A stretch of DNA of 52,080 nt. It comes from Multifurca ochricompacta (Eukaryota > Basidiomycota > Agaricomycetes > Russulales > Russulaceae). Of the stretch, positions 23,640 to 33,840 are shown one piece after another. The DNA is taken from positions 1-52,080 of the forward strand of contig WTXG01000251.1 in assembly GCA_022496185.1 (NCBI GenBank), given 5' to 3'. Numbering within the stretch: the first letter of the stretch is position 1; every line of letters begins with the position of its first letter. Made by a program: the position numbers and the translations under genes. The notes under the pieces are model-generated. The model made no database searches and was not told the origin of the DNA. It worked only from the letters and a program-made list of their open reading frames with translations.

Positions 23640-26402
23640 CTTCATCAAGAACCTGAGGTCCTTCTTTTTGGTTGGAAGGTGGAAGGTGAGATGATAAAAA
23701 ATCATCATTGTCCACTAAAGGAATGGGCTGTGTATCTGGCCTGTCAGTATGCAGAGGCTCATTCAATTTTGTAACTCCATGCCATCTGGTGGAATCACAC
23801 TTAGGGAAGAGATTCTCATCAAATAGGGCTGTAGCTTGCATGTATAATTAATTGTTGCCAAGCCTCATGAACAGATGGCCTTTAATGCCATCTGCCTGCC
23901 CAATGTACACCATAAGTTCTGACTTAGGTGCTAGTTTATTGCTGCAATGTTCTCCTGGTATGTAGACATAAGCACCACATCCAAAGATGTGCAAATGAGA
24001 TATCTCTGGTGCCTCTCCATGCAGCTTCTCATAAGGTGTCTGCCATTTTAGGCAATGTACAGGAGTCCTATTGTAGAGATTTACTGTGTGTAGTACAGCA
24101 AATTCCCACCAAGAGTTTGGAAGACATGACTCAATGTGCATTGATTGTGCTTTATCCATACAAGTGTGCATGAAGCACTCTGCACAGCCATTTTGTTGGG
24201 GAGTATAAGGCACACTCTGTAGGATTTTTATCCCTTCATCTTTTAGTACATTCATAAATACACCAGACTTGTATTCACAACCAGCACCAGACATTGATTC
24301 TCTAATGGTGGTGTTATGTTGATTTTTGATCATGGCAAGGAATTGTTGCAAAGCATTTATTGCAGCAGACTTAGTGCGCAAACATACAATCCATGCAAAT
24401 GACATATAATCATCAATAAAGCTGATAAAGTATTTGTATTTGTGATAAGATTCTACTGGGAAAGTCTCAAGATCTGAATGAATGCACTCAAAAGGCTTTG
24501 AGGCATGTGTTTCAGATGGTAGATAAGATCATGAAGGCATCTTGCCTTGCACACATCCTGGTATAGGGGAGCTGTCTTCAGATAAGATAGATCTAGGGGG
24601 AATCCCTTAGTGTGATCTTTGGCATGATGTAAGACTTTCTTCAAGGGAGGTCCTAAGCACTTATGCATTCAATTGTAATCTACTGTGTAGATCATGGAGT
24701 AAGATCATAAATTAGTGATCTTAGAATGAAGCCAATAGATAGTTTGGCCAGGAATTGCCAGATGGCATTGAATAACAGGGACTTTTGATCCTTATTGTGC
24801 AAGGTTAATTGATGTTCATCACCATAGATGTACAATCCTTGCATAAGAAATTCTCCAACACTTAGAAGTCTCCCAGTAATATCAGGAATGTAATATACTG
24901 GATATAAGTGCATAGTGCATGTTTTAGTGACTCCATTGTATGTGACATTGTGTTCTAGCAGAACTGTACCCTTCCCTTTGATATAGATCAGCTTAGAAGC
25001 CATTTTAATGGGCTCAGGTTTGTCATGTCCTCATACTCAATAAAATTGTTGAGAGAAAAAGTAAAGTATGATGAAGCACCTGAATCTAAGAGCCATGTTA
25101 TATGGCTACTGTCTGTAGTCTTTCCTTTACCTTTAGTACACTGGCAATTATGCTGCAACTCAAATATATTGGTACATGACCTAAAGTCATGTACTGTGCT
25201 GTCTACTCCTGCATAACAACAGCTCTTTATGGGGGCCTCCCTAGAAGCACAAGCTAATGAAGCATAAATGTGTCTATTAGTTTTGCAGGGTAGAAGGAAA
25301 GAAAGGATGTACACATCCTGCTTGTCATCCTTGTCTAGACTGGCCAGATCAGCCAACTGATCATCTTGATGATCAGAACCCCAATCAAGAGGATTGTTGG
25401 GGTCCTCCTCCTCATCTTCTGAATCAACATCAATAGGCAAGGGGGATCTAGTTTTCTTGCAGGGCAGCTCATCTCCATCCTCTTCAAGGTCCTCCAGCTT
25501 GGTCTTACTGGATGATGCTCTTGAGAATTGGTCAGTGATGCAGGCCTCAAGTGGTTTAATGTTACAAGAGGTCCCTGGCACACCTATATTATCACATAGA
25601 TTCAGGGCTTGATTAAATGCTTGATAGTGGCCAGGGATCTGCTCCTTAGGTGTGGTATGCATCATGAGATGAGGCCTTCTGTTCCTATAGTGAGATTTAA
25701 ATGCAGGGGGTGAGGGAACAGATGGCATGGTCATGAAATAAGGAGGGGGAAAGAAGGCCTGATTGGTGATATGAGAATGCTGCTGTCCCTTGGACTGCTG
25801 ATCATCTCTGTACTTCTTCCTGGCATGGTGCCCACACTAGAATTTCTAATCTGACTGTTTCTCCACTTGCTCCAGCTTCTTGCCCTCCCAATGCTTCTGC
25901 TGATTGAAGTGAGGGTCACCCTGCTTCCATTTGATAGCTGAGAGCTTGTCAGCCACATGAGGGTTTTTACCCCTGGAGCAGTCTTGCTCCCACTGAGCAA
26001 GTATTGCCTTGCAGACTACAATGAGGTTGATGTCAGAGGGTGACTTCCCAATAAGGATAGTCAGAATGAGAGCTTCCCACTTAGGAGGAAGCCATACTTG
26101 CTCTTGAGACCAATCCAGATAAGATAGAAAGAGTTAGTGCCAGTATGTTCATGCTGGATTGCAGTAGACAACCTCAAAATGATGGTGCTGGTTGCCCTGT
26201 TATTGGTGCAATCCCACTCCTTCTGAAGTAGTTTTTCATCTTCAGTGGGGTTCTTCTCATCCTTGGCATCAGGATGAGGGTTGGAGCCATTCATAACCTC
26301 CCAAAGCCCATTAGACATAAGGAAAGCCCTCATCACATTGGCCCAAGCAGAATAGTTTGAGCCATTGAAGACAGGAACAGCAATTGTCAGTTGAGATAAC
26401 AT
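23640..26402 (-). pseudogene. Ty1/copia Gag-protease-integrase, truncated before RT
   Basis: The minus-strand polyprotein starts MLSQLTIAVPVFNGSNYSAW at 26402, the UBN2-type copia Gag (to about 26060). A basic region and an acidic linker (SEDEEEDPNNPLDWGSDHQ) follow, then protease with WLLDSGASSYFT (about 25090-25045), the GAG-pre-integrase segment (KKVLHHAKDHTKGF), and the integrase core (SFIDDYMSFAW; CEYKSGVFMNVLKDEG; PYTPQQNGCAECFMHTC; LYNRTPVHCLKWQTPYEKLHG). At the second catalytic position SMSGAG replaces the usual SDxGxE-type motif, so the enzyme is dead even apart from the frame breaks. Reverse transcriptase is missing: the frame is cut by the MITE at 23629. The 5' LTR and primer site lie upstream at 26769-27017. 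Confidence 0.9.
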
Positions 26403-26574
26403 TGTTTAGGATTTGAGTAAATGTTTTGAGAATAGTTTTGAGTAGATGGTTTCTGTAAAAGAAGCCATAGTCAGCATTAAATGTGACAAAAGAAACCCAA
26501 AGCACAAAACAAGACTCAGGCTCTTAGAAACCATAGATGTGGCCATAAAGTCACAATGGTGAGCTTAGTAGCTT

Positions 26575-26765
26575 TATGCAGCCTTAAAAAAGGCACATTA
26601 GGAGTCCAGCCATAAAGGCACATGAATGTTGTGTTCACTGGTAGCATCTACTTTTGCAGCTGTATAGGCACAGACATTTATTGCAGCCATTGAAGGTGCA
26701 GAGAATTCTTATTGCAGCCATTAAAGGCACAGAATATGTATTGCAGCCATAAAGGTGCAAGATGC
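26575..26765 (-). repeat. Tandem repeats in copia leader
   Basis: Five imperfect copies of a roughly 26-33-bp unit with the core GCAGCCATNAAAGGCACAG (plus-strand reading) lie between the gag start and the primer-binding site of the copia element. They lie in the transcribed leader, where they could affect packaging or translation. No function is shown. Confidence 0.65.
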
Positions 26766-26768
26766 CCA

Positions 26769-26783
26769 CCAGGGCCCATAACC
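26769..26783 (-). other. copia primer-binding site
   Basis: The minus strand reads GGTTATGGGCCCTGG immediately after the LTR end CTGTTTCTCA. This matches the known copia-type primer site, complementary to the anticodon half of initiator methionine tRNA. It fixes the LTR boundary at 26784. Confidence 0.8.
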
Positions 26784-27017
26784 TGAGAAACAGGTATGGC
26801 ACAGCTTACACTAGATACTACTTTACTACTAGCTATCTATCTCACCTTGTTTTACTTAGAGGCTTAGATGCAGTTGTTTATGTGATAACAACTGCTTAAT
26901 CTATAGCAGCTATACAGTGGTTTATATACAATTTAATGTACTATATCAGCTACTTAATTATACAAGCACATATCCCATTAATGATGTGATTTGATCACAT
27001 GCCCAATTTTAGATGTA
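26784..27017 (-). repeat. copia 5' LTR, interrupted by pogo element
   Basis: A minus-strand LTR ends at 26784 next to the primer-binding site. It shares long blocks (TTAGTAGCTGATATAGTAC-like, TAAGCCTCTAAGT, AGCTAGTAGTAA) with sequences at 33122-33668, 47089-47426 and 50915-51434. In those copies the text continues TAGATGTACATCC; here it switches after TAGATGTA to the pogo end, so the LTR was split at this TA. Confidence 0.8.
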
Positions 27018-29237
27018 CAGTTGATATCCTCATAATGCATAACCTCCAATAATGCATGGCTTGAGGCTGGAACCAATGTGGGACATAGGAATTTATGCAT
27101 GAATTCTCATTTCAAATAATGCATGACACATTTTGGGGTTGTGCATTACCATATTTACCATATTTAGTAATTTGTGGCTGGAAGTGGTCCCAAATAGTGC
27201 ATGTCTGCCGATGCATCAAGTCAAAAATGCTGATGTAAAGCTCAGGAAACTTTCTCTTCATCATCAATGCCTTCCAGAAATGTCAAACATGGGCCCCACC
27301 AAGGCCAGAAACCCTATAACTGGCCTCCAAAACACAAAAGTCCACCCAAAACATCAGCCATAATGAAGCCCAAGCATGCACAGAGCAATTCAACTCTATC
27401 TGACTGGCTCAAAGTTGTGCAATACTATGATAACAATCAACCTCTCTCACAGCCAGAAGTGGTAAAATACTTTGCCAACTGCACAGAGGGTGCTTTGCTA
27501 TTCTCTCAGTCAGCTCTTTCTCAACATTTGGCTGAAAAGGGATGAGAAGAAGATCAGCAATGTCTTCTTGCAAACCCATCTGCCCTTTCAGGCAAGAGGG
27601 TCCAGGTTGTTACTTGGCCTGATGTTGAAAAGGCTCTTGTTTTATGAATCAAGCATATGGAAGAAAAGCTGGAGTATGTGACATCTGCCATGCTTGTCAC
27701 CAAACAAGGTAAATTTGAGGATTTAATGGATGTTCCAGAAGAGGAGAGGCTGCATAGTGATGGGTGGGTTCAGAAATTCTGTCAAGCATAAGCCCTCTTT
27801 GCACAACAATTGTGGTTTAATGGTGACAATTTCTTGTAGTTATGACTTGAAAGAATACAGGAGGCATGGAGAGGCAGCTTCAGCAGATCAGGATGCAGCA
27901 GAAGATGAGAGGAAACAGGTGTCAAAAATCCTAGCCCCTTATGCAAAGAGAGACAGGTGGAATGATGATGAGAGCAGTCTGTTTAGATTTGCACCACCAG
28001 ATCAAGGTCTTGCTTCAAAGGGAAGAAATCAAACAAATTTCGAATTACTGTAACATTTGCTTGCAATGCTGATGGCAGTGAAAAGTTACCAATTTTCTAC
28101 ATTGAGAAGTCCAAATAACCACAATGCTTCAAGAAAATCTCACCCCAGCAGGCTGGTTTTTATTATTGCAATAACAAGACAGCATGGATGACTTCCCAGT
28201 ATTTTGAAGAGTAAGTTTTTCAATTACCCTATACCTACCTATCTGAGACTGATAACCTGCTTGCAGATGGATCAAAAAAATTGACATCCACTTTTGCCAC
28301 CAGAAAAGACACATCTACTTGCTACTGGACAACTTCTCAGGTCACAATATTGATTATGAGCCAACCAACATCCATCTTGAGCCATTCCTTGCCATTAAAC
28401 TGGATGAAGCAGGGGAGGATAATATTTATAAAATCAATTTACTGGAGGTGATGCTCATGGTTCAGATGGCTTGGGATGCAGTGAGTGCCAAAAGCATTGC
28501 AAACTGCTGGAATCATTGTGGGATACAAAAGTGAGTCTTCTGTCTAATCCACAAAGACCTCCTAATGAGATTTGGGCAGGTATATTCACCAAAACAGCTC
28601 TACAAATACCTCCATAAACCCCCCTACCATCTCTCCCTCATCTGTACCTTCAACTTCTCCAAGTGTACCCACTTCTGATCCAGTTGCATGGGCAATCATC
28701 AAGGAATATGCAGGAACTGAGATGTCATTTATAGATGCCGAAGCTCACTTGCAGGCATACCTGGGCTCTCGATTTCAATTTGCAGACTGGAAGTCAGCCT
28801 TTGATATTGTTTTTGAAGCTGAAGAAGACATACCAGCTGCAGCGGCTGTGATCAAAAAAATGGCCACCCGAGCCATCAGGTCCTCTCCAGCCACCACATC
28901 TTTGTCATCACCACCACCTGCTGCACCTGCACCATCAGCCAATCCATCCATAGCACCCTTCAGCCAACTTCAAGATTTGGAAGTGGAACTCATGTGTGCT
29001 GTTGACAACTTGCAGCAGCAATGCAAGCACATCTGGGGCACTGCCCCAACACTTGAAGATCTTCTCAATCCAATTGAGGAGACTGAGATTGGCCATTTCA
29101 ATTACCAGTTCCCTGTTGGTGATGATGATATCATTGCAGAAGCTCTCTGCATGACTACAGACACCCCAGATGAGGAGATGGATGATGATGGAGAGGAAGG
29201 GAGTGGAGACAAAGGGCTATTGGCAAAGGAGGGACAG
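27018..29237 (+). mobile_element. pogo/Tigger-like DNA transposon, 5' part
   Basis: The element starts at CAGTTGATATCCTCATAATG immediately after TA (27016-27017), the target and terminal sequence expected for pogo/Tigger elements. The first 200 bp repeat the word AATGCAT or ATGCATTA-like variants several times. The transposase gene follows on the plus strand. The element is cut at 29237 by the 3' LTR of a gypsy insertion, and the right end is not found in this window. Confidence 0.8.
27267..29237 (+). pseudogene. pogo/Tigger-like transposase (CENP-B HTH, DDE_1)
   Basis: A plus-strand transposase starting near MPSRNVKHGPH. The N-terminal helix-turn-helix reads STLSDWLKVVQYYDNNQPLS and SQSALSQHLAEKG. 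The CENP-B-type HTH part is VTWPDVEKALVL, a TGA at an expected Trp, then IKHMEEKLEY and HSDGWVQKFCQA. The DDE core has DDESSLFRFAPPDQGLASK, ITVTFACNADGSEKLPIFYI, YCNNKTAWMTSQYFEEW and LLLDNFSGHNIDYEPTNIHL. AWDAVSAKSIANCWNHCGI follows, and a long Ser/Pro and acidic tail runs to 29237. Known pogo transposases cut and paste at TA. Several frameshifts and stops (for example 27543-27545) make it inactive. The last codons are replaced by the LTR. Confidence 0.85.
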
Positions 29238-29504
29238 TGTTATGTTCAAAGCTCAGTTGCCAATTTCAAAGCTAGTTTGGGTGTTTAGATGAAAGGAGAT
29301 CCCTGAGATTCAAGAGCCAAGTAAGATACAAGGAGCTCAAGACTAAGGAGTCTGAGCTTTGTAACTATGGTTTAAATATGTGCTAAGAGATGACATTGTG
29401 TTGAAGACATCAATGGAGTAAGTACATGTGTGTTGGAGTATGTATCATAAAAGAAAAGAAAGAAAAAGAGACAGAATCATGACATTATATTGCATATCAT
29501 AACA
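29238..29504 (-). repeat. gypsy element A, 3' LTR (267 bp)
   Basis: A short LTR with 7-bp inverted ends (TGTTATG..CATAACA). On the minus strand it follows the purine tract AACAGAGGGTAA. It is inserted into the pogo transposase after the codons for LLAKEGQ. The 5 bp next to it, GACAG (29233-29237), would be one target duplication; the partner lies beyond the truncated far end. Confidence 0.85.
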
Positions 29505-29518
29505 TTACCCTCTGTTAA
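29505..29518 (-). other. Polypurine tract of gypsy element A
   Basis: The minus strand reads TTAACAGAGGGTAA directly before the LTR start TGTTATGATATGC. This sets the element's orientation. Confidence 0.7.
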
Positions 29519-29782
29519 GGGTGGAGGCACCTGATAACACAAAGGGCACTTTCTACTCATCTTCAACAATGACAATGGGGTTCATTGGGGTACCTATGTG
29601 GCAACATGCATGTTCATGGGCAGCAGCTTGATAAATAACAACTGGATTAAGACACTGAGCCATTGTGGCATCATTGAGGTGGCATTGGACAAGGAGGGTC
29701 TGGGAATCATTGCAACACATAAGGATACACACTACATGCATCTGAGTATTGATACAAGTGGCATCTGCAACTAGGGCATGGT

Positions 29783-30980
29783 TGCCTAGTCGGCACTGCT
29801 GCTGCTGTCCTTATGGATCAGGCGGGCGAAACGACCAACCACTGGGTCCAGGGCACTGGGGGAGTCAAGTCAGACCTTGACTTGTTCTCCCTCAGCTGCA
29901 CCATCCAGTGGCTACAGTTGTTCTTCCATGGCTGCTCCCTGGCCCCCCACCTGGTCATCACCTGGTCATCAAGCTCAGCATTGGCTGGCTTACACTCCCG
30001 CAACCCCCATCGCTTCACTGGTGACTTTGTCTCTTGCCACACCGCACTGGCTAAGTTGCTTGCAGATCATCCCCTTACCGATATCACCTTTATGTGGTGT
30101 CCCCCCTCACCCTGTTATTGCACCTCCACTGCCGCTCCCAAGGCCATGGACCAAGCACGATGACTCCATTGTCTGGGTGACCTCGATGACCCTCCTTCCC
30201 CACTCCAATGGCGAGCACTGTCCCACTTACATGCCTACAACAACTGGCACACTGAGTGGCTGCATTCCCACTCCCTTGATGGTGAGACCCGGGCTGGTCC
30301 ACAAGCCTACTCTATCTCTATCCAGGGTCCTCCAACAGGTGGCAATCACCCCCTCTGGGCTGTGGCCACTGCTAAATGGAAAGACAACCCCTTCACATGT
30401 CATATGGTCTCTACAGCATTCCAGCTGGCCACTGGCCATGTGTTCATTGCTGAGTACCATGAACGTTTCTTTTCCTCCCGCCCAGAGGCAGACTGCCTCT
30501 GCCACTGTGACAGCGTTACCCCTGTGACGTTCACACATGTCACCCTGGATTGTCCATTACATGCCCAAGTTCGGACAGAATGCAATATGGACCCTGGCTC
30601 CCTCTTCAACAAGCTTACCTGGGTGCAGATCTTTAACCATCACACCTGTGCCACACAACTCCTGGAGTTCATTCAGAAGTTGAGGGCCTTCTTCAAACCC
30701 ATCTCCACCCGACGCCTGTGTGAACCCCTTGAGGGTCTTTAGCTTGGTTTTGGACTTTGTAAGTTCTTTCTTACTCTGAATGGTCTCTTTCTCAGACAGC
30801 CTCTCCACATACACTCTCCCTGGTTTTTCTCTTAGAGTTTTCCAATTAGCATGTCCCAGTAGACACGGCATCTCCTGTACCATCTCACAGTAGTTACATT
30901 GTACCCTGATGTAGCTGCGCAATTGGGCTGAGTCCTGCAAGTGCATCAATAAACTTGAGTTCAAAAAAAAAAAAAAAAAA
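29783..30980 (+). mobile_element. 5'-truncated LINE with poly-A tail and 14-bp target duplication
   Basis: A 1.2-kb non-LTR retrotransposon insertion. The direct repeat AACTAGGGCATGGT flanks it exactly (29769-29782 and 30979-30992; one or two A's are shared with the tail). It ends with AATAAACTTGAGTTC and then 18 A's (30963-30980). These are the marks of target-primed reverse transcription. It lies inside the C-terminal extension of gypsy element A, so it is younger than that element. Confidence 0.95.
29815..30742 (+). pseudogene. LINE ORF2 C-terminus: RNase H and zinc knuckle
   Basis: The plus strand encodes the end of a LINE ORF2. An RNase H-like block reads SSSALAGLHSRNPHRFTG, FVSCHTALAKLLADHPLTDI, FMWCPPSPC, and a tail of FQLATGHVFIAEYHERFF, CLCHCDS, HVTLDCPLHAQVR, NMDPGSLFN. 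In known LINEs this Cys-His tail follows RNase H and binds RNA. A frame change near 30160 splits the gene into two frames. Endonuclease and reverse transcriptase are absent because of 5' truncation. The stop is at 30740-30742, followed by a 3' UTR. Confidence 0.75.
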
Positions 30981-31690
30981 CTAGGGCATGGTAGCATTCA
31001 ACATTGGCATGTAGGTAGACCAGGATCACCAATAGCCATGCATGCATCATCAATGCAGTCTTCATGATTGCCTGCCTTGAGGGCATGGTAGTTGGATGAT
31101 GTCATAGGAGGTCCTGGGTGAGAATGAGGAGTGGCAAAGAGGGGTTGGGAATATTCACAAAAACCTGCACCATGCATGCCATAGATTAGGGGGGATGTGC
31201 CATATGTGAATTTAATGAAGGGGGCTGGGTGCAAGTGGTTGAAATGTGAAGGGATGCAGATATCATATTGTGCTGTATCAACCAGTTCACACAGATGATA
31301 GTCAGTATCATTGGGGGTTGGGCCAACCCAGTTGTGTGCACTTGGTGGTATGGGGATTGCACTCCCATCATTGTCACTTAGATCATTGGCAGTGTTGAAT
31401 TCTGGCAGGATGACCTGTGTCAGTACAAGAACATCAAAGCTGATAGTTGATGGTGTGGGAGAGGCAACTGGAGATGTATATGGTGGGGCTGGGGTAGGCA
31501 TAGGATGAGGGGAAACCATGGGTTCTGGTGTAGATAAGCCAGAGGGGATGTTATAAGAAGCAAAGGCATTTGTGGGAAGCAGAATGGCAGCATGGATAAG
31601 TTCTTCATCTGAGTGGGTCATAGGGGGGGGATGGAGAAGACATTGGCATTTTGTAAGGTTGAGGAGGAATATGTATGACAAGGTGAGGGG

Positions 31691-32361
31691 ATGGAGAAGA
31701 GGGAGAAGAATTACCCCCTTCTATAAGCCTTGTGGGGCCATGCACAGGGAGAGTCAAGGCAATGCCAGGGGGAAGGGTGGAAAGGTAATTGGCAATGAGG
31801 TCAAGGGTGTGAATGTGACAGTAAGTCAACCTATTCATTATCTGATGAAGGGAAGCCTTTCCAAGATAAGAGAAATTGGAGGTGACTGAGGCATCCAGAA
31901 CATTGATGACCTATGACATGGTCAACTTCAACTTCCTCAGAGCCATGGATGAGGACAGGGGAAGGATGGGGGGAAGAGGGGCCACAAGCAGAGGTGGTGA
32001 TGTATTGTGAAAGAAGGGATGCATGGAATACATTATGAACTTTAAGTGAGGGAGGAAGGTCAAGTTGAAAGGAAACAGGGGAGATAACTTTTGTGACAGT
32101 GAAGGGGCCATGACATCAAGGGGCCAATTTCTGTGAAGGAAAGAGGGAAAGAAGATGTTTGCCTTCAAGCCAGACCTGGTCATGTAGGGCAAAGATGGGT
32201 GTGATTGGTGTCAGTTGATCAAGGGTTTGTGAAGTGAGGTAACAGGCAGAGAGAATGGCACTGAGATGATCAGATATCACAGGAATGGGGGTAGTCACTT
32301 TAGAATTTGGGGGTGAAGGTTGAAAGCCTAGAAGCAGTTCATGGGGGCTGAGATGGGTCTT
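31691..32361 (-). pseudogene. gypsy element A integrase C-terminus and chromodomain-like region
   Basis: Continuation of pol on the minus strand after the hAT insertion. THLSPHELLLGFQPSPP is the end of the integrase core. FALHDQVWLEGKHL and LAP, stop, CHGPFTVTKVISPVSFQLDL, with LKVHNVFHASLLSQY, form the C-terminal SH3-like part. Then comes a degenerate chromodomain (VEVDHVIGHQ, FLLSWKGFPSSDNE). Chromodomains steer integration to marked chromatin in chromoviruses. Stops at several positions show decay. Confidence 0.8.
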
Positions 32362-32369
32362 ATCATGAT

Positions 32370-33832
32370 TAGTGTTGTGACAGCCCCAGCTCAGCCTGAA
32401 GCCACAGCTTAGGCTTGGCTTTTGGTGGCTCAGGCTTTTCAAAACTCAAGCCTGGGCTGTAGTGACGGCTTCTGGCTGGCTTAGGCCTGGCTTAGGCCCA
32501 AGCCACAGCTTTACAGCATCAAATCAAGTTTTAGCTGCATTTTTTGAAGGACTTGTAGGTTACATTATATCAACCCCTGGCCACTGCTTTGGCCTTCTGC
32601 CATATTAGGTCTCCTATTTAACTCCTGTAACATAAATTGTCTTAGTTTAGCTTGTATCAATAACAGTGCTTGTAACACATGCTTCTATCCTGTGCTTGCT
32701 ATGTAGATAAGATAAGATGTTGAGATCATGGTGAAACTAAGGGTGAAAATCCAGCAAGAATAGACCTATATTGAACAATTGCTAAGAGCCTACAGCCCCA
32801 AGAGGACAAGATGGGGTCTGTAGCATGCTACAGGGTGTCTTTAAATATGTTCTAGTACTATTCTACAAAATACCAAAGCCAATTGAGCGTGCAATGTAAA
32901 TCTAATTAGTTATCAGTGGCTTACTCTTCTAAGTACCCTGACACATCTTATTTACTAATGTGTGATTGTTTCTGCTGGTCTGGCATTATCTAGAATACAT
33001 ACTAGACTACTTTAGACTACTGTACAATCAGATTATCAATTAATATTACTCAAACAATGGCTGTGTGTATCTATAATGTCCTTTGCTGCATAAAAAATGT
33101 GCATCCAGGACAGCATTGAATTTGTTGAACCAGAATACTGGTACAGAGATAGTCTGACATAATTGTGATTGCATTTAGATAAAACAATTGATGAGATAAA
33201 AATGTGTCTTACATTAATCAAGATACTGAGTATATACATCTCAGATCAATCATGTGATTAAATCACTTTCATTAACAAGCAAGATAATGCATGTGTTTGT
33301 TTACTTTGATTTAGTAGCTGATATAGTACATCTAAATTGTATATAAAGCCACTAAATCTGCTATAGATAAAGCAGTTGCTATCGCATTATCACAAGCACC
33401 TAAGTCTCTAAGTTAACAAAGTATCTAAAATATAAGTCTGCACCATGCCCATTTCCTTCAGAATTCCTATTTAGATGTACTATATCAGCTACTAAATTAA
33501 AGTAAACAAATGCATTATCTCGCAATGTGATTTAATCACATGATTGATCTGAGATGTATATACTCAGTATCTTGATTAATGTAAGATGTGTTTTTATCTC
33601 ATCAATTGTTTTATCTAAATGCAATCACAATTATGTTGGACTATCTCTGTACTGGTATTCTGGTTCATAGAAAGTGTGACTCAGCCACCAAAAGCTGCAG
33701 CTTCAGGCTTTCCAAACCTTAAGCCTGAGCTGTGGGCCACTGGAAGCCATTTTCATGGCCTATGTTGGCCTGGCTTTTTCCAGCTCAGAAATGGCTGGCT
33801 TATGGCTTTGAGCCAAGCCATGCACATCACTA
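32370..33832 (+). mobile_element. Non-autonomous hAT element (1463 bp), 8-bp TSD
   Basis: Terminal ends TAGTGTTGTGACAGCC and, on the opposite strand, TAGTGATGTGCATGGC. They are flanked by the perfect 8-bp duplication ATCATGAT at 32362-32369 and 33833-33840. Both subterminal 150-bp regions are packed with GGCTT/AAGCC words, like the ends of the 6.8-kb hAT at 37598-44439, its likely helper family. There is no transposase. Inside are an LTR-like fragment (about 32690-32870) and inverted copies of a copia-type LTR (33122-33668). Removing the element restores the integrase frame HNCWHHDKTHLSPHELLLG. Confidence 0.93.
33122..33668. repeat. Head-to-head copia LTR copies (inverted repeat)
   Basis: 33122-33467 is a plus-oriented LTR beginning GTTGAACCAGAATACTGG. 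33468-33668 is the first part of the same LTR inverted, ending CTGGTTCA. The arms pair over about 190 bp with few mismatches. The LTR matches that of the copia element at 26784-27017. The whole block sits inside the non-autonomous hAT. Confidence 0.75.
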
Positions 33833-33840
33833 ATCATGAT

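Larger units (their letters stand above)
29553..31690 (-). pseudogene. gypsy element A, C-terminal extension of pol, split by LINE
   Basis: A minus-strand frame downstream of the chromodomain region, rich in Pro, Ser and Thr (ILPEFNTANDLSDNDGSAIP; YGTSPLIYGMHGAGFC). It crosses the LINE insertion site. With the LINE and one target copy removed, the frame reads from NVECYHALVADATCINTQMH into VVCILMCCNDSQTLLVQCHL, ending MNPIVIVEDE and a stop at 29553-29555, about 35 bp before the polypurine tract. The end is Cys/His-rich, like the zinc-knuckle frame before the other gypsy 3' LTR at 4811. Function is unknown. Confidence 0.6.
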
